A stretch of 5,030 nucleotides of DNA from Brevundimonas sp. (lineage in GTDB: Bacteria > Pseudomonadota > Alphaproteobacteria > Caulobacterales > Caulobacteraceae), in NCBI GenBank assembly GCA_020253595.1, contig JADCBH010000364.1, forward strand, positions 1-5,030, read 5' to 3'. The notes beneath the pieces were generated by a model. The model did not search any database, was not told the DNA's origin, and worked only from the letters and a program-made list of their open reading frames with translations. The first letter of the stretch is position 1. Every line of letters starts with the position of its first letter. Below, piece after piece: positions 1 to 4,038 of the stretch. The position numbers were made by a program, and so were the translations under genes.

Positions 1-1028
1 CCCTCTGACAGAGCCTCCAGCAGGATGTCGGGTTGGAGCGCCAGAAGAGCCTCCCGATCAGAGGTGAACAGATGCGACGGTGCCTCGACGTCGCGCGGCT
101 TCTTCGGATCGCGGACGAGGACGCCAACCACCTCAAAGCGACCATCGGCCTGGAGCCGCTTCAGCAGACCCCCACCGACCACGCCGCAGCCAGCGATGGC
201 AACCTTCAGGGGCGCATCCGGCACCGACGGTCCCGGAGGTGCCGACGCTTCTCCGACCACCGTGCAGTCCGATCGACCGATGGCGGCGACTTCGATTTCG
301 ACCGATCTCTGCTGGCCCAGATCGATGGCGTCGTGCTGCACCAGGGCGCCGCCGTGACGGCGGGCGTCGTCCCAGCTGGCGCGCCGGAAGCGCAAAGGCT
401 TACCCGATGCCGATGCGGGATCGCGGTCGTAGAGACCGTCGACGTCCTTCACCAGCCGCGCCCGCTTCAGACCGAGTTCGGCGGCAAGGAAGACCGCCGT
501 CAGATCCGAGCCACCGCGGCCGAGCAGGACCACACGGCCATGCGGTCCGATCGCGCCGAAGCCGGGAACGACCACGACCTGATGGGCCGCGATGGCCCGG
601 TTGAGGGCCTCGGCATGCAGGGCCACAGGGTGAGCGTGCTCGACGGGTCCCTCGGCCACGATGCCGAGCTCGCGCACCGAGAGGGCGCAGGCGTCAAGAC
701 CGATGCGGTCACAGGCGATGGCGACCAGGGCCGCTGCCTGCTCCTCGCCCTGGGCGACATAGGCAGGAAGGAGCTCGTTCTCGTGATCAAGCCCCAGCGA
801 GCGGGCATCGGCCAGCAGACGATCAGTCTGGCCGCCCAGTGCGGAGACGACGGCGACAACTTTCCGGCCGGCGCGGACGTGACCGTAGAGCTCGGATGCG
901 ACGGCGGGGGCGCAGGATTGGTCCTTCAGGATGGACGAGCCGAACTTCAGGACGACGACATCCGGTTCCGGCGCGGCGGCCGGAAGCGGTTTCTGAACGA
1001 CGGAGAGATGGGCTTTGGACTGGGGCAT
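1..1028 (-). CDS. Bifunctional aspartate kinase / homoserine dehydrogenase (ThrA/MetL-like), 3' end cut by window edge
   Basis: Aspartate kinase phosphorylates L-aspartate; homoserine dehydrogenase reduces aspartate semialdehyde to homoserine, the branch point for threonine and methionine (cytoplasmic). The 342 visible residues begin with an amino-acid-kinase domain (about 23-258): VVVLKFGSS (24-32), VVAVVSALGGQTDRLL (57-72), GFGAI (156-160), LLGRGGSDLTA (168-178), KDVDGLYDRDP (194-204) and GGALVQHDAIDL (226-237). A dinucleotide-binding start of homoserine dehydrogenase follows at about 274, LKVAIAGCGVVGGG. E. coli ThrA has some 200 residues of ACT-containing linker between these domains; here only about 15 remain. 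The KFGGT/S and GER signatures of classical kinases read KFGSS and GEEQ, so kinase activity is uncertain. The ATG at 1028-1026 is the only good start in frame; a weak GGA lies upstream. A threonine-rich leader and terminator precede it. The fusion is clear; whether it is ThrA or MetL in role is inferred from the leader, which favours ThrA. Confidence 0.9.
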   Translation of the reverse strand, partial: MPQSKAHLSVVQKPLPAAAPEPDVVVLKFGSSILKDQSCAPAVASELYGHVRAGRKVVAVVSALGGQTDRLLADARSLGLDHENELLPAYVAQGEEQAAALVAIACDRIGLDACALSVRELGIVAEGPVEHAHPVALHAEALNRAIAAHQVVVVPGFGAIGPHGRVVLLGRGGSDLTAVFLAAELGLKRARLVKDVDGLYDRDPASASGKPLRFRRASWDDARRHGGALVQHDAIDLGQQRSVEIEVAAIGRSDCTVVGEASAPPGPSVPDAPLKVAIAGCGVVGGGLLKRLQADGRFEVVGVLVRDPKKPRDVEAPSHLFTSDREALLALQPDILLEALSE

Positions 1029-1067
1029 CGGGGTGATCCGTTTCGGGAGAGGGTGTGATTTCGGGCG

Positions 1068-1100
1068 AAAGAAAACCCGCCGGGCCGGGGCCGGGCGGGT
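1068..1100 (-). terminator. Intrinsic terminator (attenuator) upstream of the kinase-dehydrogenase gene
   Basis: Read on the minus strand, ACCCGCCCGGCC (1100-1089) and GGCCCGGCGGGT (1086-1075) pair over 11 of 12 positions with one C-C mismatch. The run TTTTCTTT follows at once (1075-1068). This is a Rho-independent terminator lying 40 bp upstream of the ATG at 1028 and reading toward it, so it would stop transcripts before the gene. An alternative pairing exists: GGGCGGG in the last codons of the upstream leader ORF (1150-1144) is complementary to CCCGCCC in the 5' arm (1099-1093). That pairing would act as an antiterminator. Seen directly: the stem, the T-tract and the competing complementarity. 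Inferred: attenuation function. Confidence 0.8.
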
Positions 1101-1133
1101 CGGGGTTTGCTGGGCTGTCTGATCGACCGCGCG

Positions 1134-1208
1134 CTAACCTGTCCCCGCCCGCGAGGGGCCGGTGGTGGTCATGCCGGTGGTGGTCGAAATGAAGGTCGCA
1201 GGCGTCAT
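1134..1208 (-). CDS. Threonine-rich leader peptide of a thr-type attenuator (ThrL-like)
   Basis: This 24-codon frame contains nine threonine codons, including two runs of three ACC, in the core ISTTTGMTTTG (residues 7-17), and ends RAGTG-TAG. E. coli ThrL has a very similar look (start of core ISTT, many Thr/Ile, glycine-rich end). In that family the ribosome stalls at Thr/Ile codons when charged tRNA is scarce, which frees an antiterminator and allows read-through. Here the stop codon lies 33 bp upstream of the terminator hairpin, and the segment that could form the antiterminator overlaps codons 19-22. One Ile and one internal Met codon are also present. The ATG at 1208 lacks a clear ribosome-binding site. 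An in-frame GTG at 1268-1266 has GAGGT six bases upstream and would give 44 residues, so the start is open. The peptide has no expected function beyond its translation. Confidence 0.75.
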   Translation of the reverse strand: MTPATFISTTTGMTTTGPSRAGTG

Positions 1209-1320
1209 CGACCGCGCCGCGAAGGCGGGGATCGAAGTCGAAACGGCGATGCGGCCGAGACGGGACACGGGCTGACCTCAGGGAAAACGTTGAGTGGAGG
1301 GTGTCGGGGGATGTTGCGGC

Positions 1321-1326
1321 GGTCAA
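1321..1326 (-). promoter_or_regulatory. Possible -35 element for the leader / kinase-dehydrogenase transcript
   Basis: Minus-strand TTGACC lies 53 bp upstream of the possible GTG start of the leader. It is identical to the -35-like hexamer in front of the riboswitch on the other strand. No convincing -10 box is seen 16-18 bp downstream (that stretch reads CACCCT), so this is a weak call based on position and the hexamer alone. Confidence 0.25.
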
Positions 1327-1333
1327 CCCATCA

Positions 1334-1354
1334 GCGCACTTTTGTTTTGCGCAC
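1334..1354. repeat. Short direct repeat GCGCAC around an AT-rich core in the divergent promoter region
   Basis: GCGCAC occurs at 1334-1339 and again at 1349-1354, separated by TTTTGTTTT, the most AT-rich patch of the region. The spacing and location between two divergent transcription units resemble a regulator-binding site, but no known operator is recognised and the repeats are short. Confidence 0.3.
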
Positions 1355-1377
1355 GGCCCCGACTGCGGCCCGATTGC

Positions 1378-1401
1378 CACGCCTTTCGCGCTGAAGGCGT
1401 G
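1378..1401. repeat. Perfect 8-bp inverted repeat CACGCCTT / AAGGCGTG in the divergent intergenic region
   Basis: CACGCCTT (1378-1385) and AAGGCGTG (1394-1401) are perfect inverted copies around an 8-base loop. The element lies 21 bp upstream of the plus-strand -35 box. It could be an operator for a dimeric repressor or activator of the metX-metB promoter. The T-run at 1414-1419 is 12 bases beyond the stem, too far for an ordinary terminator. The structure is visible; the function is a guess. Confidence 0.35.
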
Positions 1402-1422
1402 AAACGAGGTAGATTTTTTCTC

Positions 1423-1451
1423 TTGACCCGCGCCCTTCGCACTCGCAACGT
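1423..1451 (+). promoter_or_regulatory. Promoter-like site for the riboswitch-metX-metB transcript
   Basis: TTGACC (1423-1428) sits just downstream of the AT-rich ATTTTTTCTC. After about 16-17 bases comes GCAACGTAAC (from 1445), a loose match to the GC-start -10 boxes of Caulobacter-type sigma-70 promoters. Transcription starting about 6-8 bases later would begin almost exactly at the first base of the aptamer P1 stem (1457). The placement is what makes the call; the -10 match is imperfect. Confidence 0.45.
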
Positions 1452-1456
1452 AACGT

Positions 1457-1572
1457 CACTCATCAAGACCGGCTGAGGGATAGGCCCTTTGACGCCGGGG
1501 CAACCATCGGGTTCCGCCCGAACGGTGCCAACTCCTGCGGGGAGGGTTTCGACCTTCCGCGAGAGATGAGTG
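1457..1572 (+). promoter_or_regulatory. SAM-I (S-box) riboswitch aptamer controlling metX-metB
   Basis: The S-box core is recognisable in order: P1 left strand CACTCATC (1457-1464) followed by AAGA; P2 built from CCGGC (1469-1473) and GCCGG (1494-1498) around GAGGGATAGGCCC, with GACGCCGGGGCAACC matching the family consensus; P3 from ACC-CGGG and CCCG-GGT (1503-1526) with an asymmetric internal loop; GGTGCCAACTCC (1524-1535) matching the conserved GGTGCTAATTCC; P4 from GCGG and CCGC around a TTTCGA loop (1537-1560); and P1 right strand GATGAGTG (1565-1572), a perfect 8-bp complement. S-box RNAs bind S-adenosylmethionine, which stabilises P1 and switches off methionine genes. The first gene here is metX and the second metB, fully consistent. 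No T-tract terminator follows, so control is probably at translation initiation. The class call is firm; the mechanism is inferred. Confidence 0.93.
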
Positions 1573-1598
1573 GAGCGTCGGTCAGGCGACGTCTCCAC
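1570..1598 (+). promoter_or_regulatory. Hairpin in the riboswitch expression platform, overlapping P1
   Basis: GTGGAGCGTCG (1570-1580) pairs with CGACG (1587-1591) and CTCCAC (1593-1598), leaving a six-base loop and one bulged T: eleven base pairs in all. Its first three bases are the last three of the P1 right strand, so the outer pairs of both helices cannot form together. No T-run follows, so it is not an intrinsic terminator. Further on, CGTCC (1611-1615) can pair with GGACG at 1632-1636 or 1641-1645, next to the metX start, which would mask ribosome entry. The pairings are seen; their switching role is inferred. Confidence 0.5.
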
Positions 1599-1650
1599 GG
1601 TCTGTCACCGCGTCCGGGGTCTTGCTGAGCAGGACGATGCGGACGACGAC

Positions 1651-2685
1651 ATGGCCTTCGACACACAGACCCTCGAACCTCTTCAGACCTCCCTATCGCG
1701 GTTGCCCAAGATCGCGCGCGGCAACGTCGCGGTCGATCTGCCGGTCGAGATCCCGACCGACTTCCGGCTGCAGTCGGGGGAGCGGCTGGCCCAGCGTCGC
1801 ATCACCGGCCGCCTGCATGGCCGGGAGGGCGCGCCGCTGGTCGTCGTCGCCGGCGGCATCTCGGCGGGGCGGTTCGTACATCGGACGGAAACCAACGGTC
1901 TGGGCTGGTGGTCGGGTGCCGTCTCGATCCGCGGACCGATCGACCTCAACCGCTTTCAGGTCCTGGCTTTCGACTATGCCCCGGAGAGCGCGTCGGGTGC
2001 CCGGCCGGTGACGATCACCACTCACGACCAGGCGCGGCTGCTGGCCTTGATCCTGGACGCCATCGGCGACCCGATCGTCTCGGCCTTCGTCGGCTGCTCC
2101 TACGGCGGCATGATCGCCCTGGCCTTCGCCGAACTGTTCCCGGAGCGGGTCGAGCAGCTGGTGGTCGTCTCCGCCGCCCACCGCGCCCATCCCCAGGCCA
2201 CGGCATGGCGCGGTATCCAGCGGCGCATTCTGCAGCTGGCCGAAGCCGCGGGGCGACCCGAGGACGGCGTGGCCCTGGCCCGCGAACTGGCCATGACCAC
2301 CTATCGCACCGCCGAGGAGTTCGCTGACCGGTTCGAGACCGTCGCGCCGTCGCGCGTCGGCGGCAGCTATCCGGTCTGCGACTATCTGACGGCACGGGGC
2401 CGGGCCTATCGGACCCACACCACGCCCGCGCGCTGGCTGTCGCTGTCGGACTCCATCGACCGCCATCAGGTGACGCCGGAGGCCATCGTCACGCCGGTGA
2501 CCCTGGTCGGCTTCGCCTCCGACCGACTGGTGCCGATCGAGGACATCCGCGAGCTCGCGGCCCGACTGCCCACCCTGTTCCGCTTCGTCGAAGCGCCCTC
2601 GCTCTTCGGCCACGACGCCTTCCTGAAGGAGGACGAGGCCGTCGGCGCGATCCTCCGCGCCGCCCTTAAGGAGATCACCCAATGA
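1651..2685 (+). CDS. metX: MetX-family homoserine O-acyltransferase (alpha/beta hydrolase fold)
   Basis: Transfers an acetyl or succinyl group from its CoA ester to the hydroxyl of homoserine, the first committed step of methionine synthesis (cytoplasmic). The 344-residue product has the MetX plan: VVVAGGISAGR (64-74), nucleophile elbow GCSYGGM (148-154) with Ser150, acid residue in SDRLVP (Asp291), and the signature GHDAFL with His321. The lengths and order fit the family. The frame stays open upstream to a GTG at 1570, but that lies inside riboswitch P1. ATG 1651 is preferred because it has GGA seven bases upstream and follows the expression platform. The stop overlaps the metB start (ATGA), so the two genes are translationally coupled. 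MetX folds can be acetyl- or succinyltransferases, and some relatives act on serine. The neighbour is a true MetB type, which prefers O-succinylhomoserine in enterobacteria, so succinyl transfer is the likelier guess; donor identity cannot be read from sequence alone. Confidence 0.9.
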   Translation: MAFDTQTLEPLQTSLSRLPKIARGNVAVDLPVEIPTDFRLQSGERLAQRRITGRLHGREGAPLVVVAGGISAGRFVHRTETNGLGWWSGAVSIRGPIDLNRFQVLAFDYAPESASGARPVTITTHDQARLLALILDAIGDPIVSAFVGCSYGGMIALAFAELFPERVEQLVVVSAAHRAHPQATAWRGIQRRILQLAEAAGRPEDGVALARELAMTTYRTAEEFADRFETVAPSRVGGSYPVCDYLTARGRAYRTHTTPARWLSLSDSIDRHQVTPEAIVTPVTLVGFASDRLVPIEDIRELAARLPTLFRFVEAPSLFGHDAFLKEDEAVGAILRAALKEITQ

Positions 2686-3878
2686 GCCTGTCCAGCAAAA
2701 AGGGGCGTCACGCCCACACGACCTGCGCCCGTTCCGGCGTTGATCAGGACACGGCCCACGGCGCGGTGATGCCGCCCCTCTATCTGTCGTCGAACTATTC
2801 CTTCGCGGGCTTCGAGCAGAAGCGGAAGTACGACTACAGCCGCTCGGGCAATCCGACGCGCGATGTGCTGGCCGAGACCCTGGCCGAGCTGGAAGGCGGG
2901 GCAGGCTGCGTCGTCACCGCGACCGGCATGGCCGCGGTCGACCTGCCCCTGTCGCTGCTGGAGCCCGGCGACCTGCTGATCGCGCCCCATGACTGCTACG
3001 GCGGCACCCATCGCCTGCTGACCGCGCGGGCCCGGAAAGGTCACTTCGAAGTCCTGTGGGTCGATCAGGGCGACCCGGTCGCGCTGGACGCCGCGCTGAA
3101 GCTCAACCCCAGGCTTGTGCTGGTCGAGACGCCGTCCAATCCACTGCTGCGCGTGGTGGACATCGCCGACATCTGCGCCCGGGCACATCGCGTCGGGGCC
3201 AAGGTGGTGGCGGACAACACCTTCCTGTCGCCCGCGCTCCAGACCCCCATAGCGCTGGGCGCCGACATCGTGATCCACTCCACGACCAAGTACATCAACG
3301 GCCATTCCGACGTGGTGGGTGGAGCGGTGATCTCCGCCGACCCGGCGGATCATGCCGAACTGGCCTGGTGGGCCAATTGCCTGGGCGTCACGGGGTCTCC
3401 GTTCGACGCCTATCTGACGCTGCGGGGTGTGCGAACCCTGTTCGCCCGGATCGAACGCCAGCAGGCGACGGCCAGCCGCATCGCCGCCCTTCTGGAGGAG
3501 CACCCGGCGGTGTCGGCGGTCCACTATCCCGGACTGAAGTCCCACCCCGGCCACGCCCTGGCGGCCAAGCAGCAGAAGGGCTTCGGCGCCATGCTGAGCT
3601 TCGAGCTGGCGGGCGGGGTCGAGGCTGTACGATGTCTGGTCGAGACCCTGGACGCCTTCACCCTGGCAGAAAGCCTGGGGGGCGTCGAAAGCCTGATCGC
3701 CCATCCCGCCACGATGACCCATGCCGCCATGACGCCAGAGGCCCGCGTGGTCGCCGGCATCACCGAAGGGCTGCTGCGGCTCTCGGTCGGTCTGGAGCAC
3801 GAGGACGACCTGATCGCCGACCTGGTCCAGGCGCTGGATGCTCTGGTGCCGGCGCGGGTGGACGCTGAGGCGGCGTGA
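2682..3878 (+). CDS. metB: Cystathionine gamma-synthase, PLP-dependent
   Basis: Condenses activated homoserine (O-succinyl- or O-acetylhomoserine) with cysteine to cystathionine in the transsulfuration route to methionine; cytoplasmic, normally a tetramer. The 398 residues match the Cys/Met-metabolism PLP family end to end. Key sites: YSRSGNPTR (52-60; Tyr52 and Arg54 bind the phosphate of the neighbouring subunit), APHDCYGG (101-108; Tyr106 stacks on PLP), ADNTFLSPALQ (177-187; Asp178 on the pyridine nitrogen), HSTTKYINGHSDVVGG (199-214; Lys203 is the PLP Schiff-base lysine) and TLAESLGGVESLI (357-369). From memory, long stretches equal E. coli MetB (VDQGD, NPLLRVVDI, QQKGFGAMLSFEL), closer than expected for an alphaproteobacterial homologue. 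The start ATG overlaps the metX stop and has GGAG eight bases upstream. Related O-acylhomoserine sulfhydrylases (MetZ/MetY) are the alternative, but the motif wording favours MetB. Confidence 0.94.
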   Translation: MSLSSKKGRHAHTTCARSGVDQDTAHGAVMPPLYLSSNYSFAGFEQKRKYDYSRSGNPTRDVLAETLAELEGGAGCVVTATGMAAVDLPLSLLEPGDLLIAPHDCYGGTHRLLTARARKGHFEVLWVDQGDPVALDAALKLNPRLVLVETPSNPLLRVVDIADICARAHRVGAKVVADNTFLSPALQTPIALGADIVIHSTTKYINGHSDVVGGAVISADPADHAELAWWANCLGVTGSPFDAYLTLRGVRTLFARIERQQATASRIAALLEEHPAVSAVHYPGLKSHPGHALAAKQQKGFGAMLSFELAGGVEAVRCLVETLDAFTLAESLGGVESLIAHPATMTHAAMTPEARVVAGITEGLLRLSVGLEHEDDLIADLVQALDALVPARVDAEAA

Positions 3879-3879
3879 C

Positions 3880-4038
3880 CTGTCTCCTCCCCGTTCGCCG
3901 CTTGGCGAATGGGGAGGTGGATGCGAGCGCTTCGCGAGCAGACGGAGGGGTTCTTGACGCAGCGAACAACCCCTCCGTCACTCCGCTTCGCTCCGTGCCA
4001 CCTCCCCATCGGCCAAGCGGCCGACGGGGAGGAGACAG
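3880..4038. repeat. Compound palindromic intergenic element (two inverted REP-like units)
   Basis: A 159-bp near-palindrome fills the gap between metB and the convergent PCMT-like gene. The outer arms CTGTCTCCTCCCCGT (3880-3894) and its exact complement (4024-4038) match over 15 bp; the inner arms GACGGAGGGGTT (3941-3952) and AACCCCTCCGTC (3968-3979) match over 12 bp. Each half also carries its own hairpin: CTCCCC-TTCGCC-GGCGAA-GGGGAG on the left (about 3887-3916) and CTCCCC-TCGGCC-GGCCGA-GGGGAG on the right (about 4002-4032). It therefore looks like two copies of a REP-type unit in inverted orientation. Similar CTCCCC/GGGGAGG palindromes are, from general familiarity, common between genes in Caulobacterales and sphingomonads. 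Likely roles are mRNA 3'-end protection or termination for both genes; no T-tract supports classical intrinsic termination. Confidence 0.8.

Larger units (their letters stand above)
1029..1650. other. Divergent regulatory region between the kinase-dehydrogenase gene and metX
   Basis: This 622-bp stretch has no large gene. From left to right it holds the minus-strand attenuator terminator, the threonine-rich leader ORF, a 1269-1320 stretch in which nothing clear is seen apart from the GAGGT box of the alternative leader start, the short repeats at 1334-1354 and 1378-1401, the plus-strand promoter-like site, the SAM-I aptamer and its expression platform. An 11-bp direct repeat (ATCGACCGCGC at 1122-1132 and 1207-1217) brackets the leader ORF. 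Long open frames crossing this stretch on either strand show no recognisable protein motif and are taken as chance. Confidence 0.8.

Noticed and set aside
33..1058. Long plus-strand open frame opposite the kinase-dehydrogenase gene
   Set aside because: It mirrors the codon pattern of the minus-strand gene, has no recognisable protein motif, and the opposite strand encodes clear kinase and dehydrogenase signatures. Such frames are common in GC-rich DNA.
1378..1419. Intrinsic terminator formed by the CACGCCTT dyad and the downstream T-run
   Set aside because: The T-run begins 12 bases after the stem, and no plus-strand gene ends upstream that would need a terminator.
1457..1572. SAM-II riboswitch, the usual alphaproteobacterial class
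   Set aside because: The multi-helix layout with a perfect P1, CAAGA, GGCAACC and GGTGCCAACTCC is that of SAM-I; SAM-II is a short pseudoknot of about 60 bases without these elements.
1570..1650. N-terminal extension of MetX from a GTG at 1570
   Set aside because: The GTG lies inside the P1 stem of the riboswitch and the extra residues have no MetX similarity; ATG 1651 is the natural start.
1693..2682. Minus-strand open frame opposite metX
   Set aside because: Antisense shadow of a gene with an intact catalytic triad; no start signal or motif of its own.
2466..3800. 444-codon minus-strand open frame opposite metB
   Set aside because: Composition is Gly/Gln/Arg/His-rich antisense of a well-conserved MetB; no domain can be seen.
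3880..4038. CRISPR array or insertion-sequence remnant
   Set aside because: There are two inverted, diverged units rather than regularly spaced direct repeats with unique spacers, and no transposase coding is present in the element.
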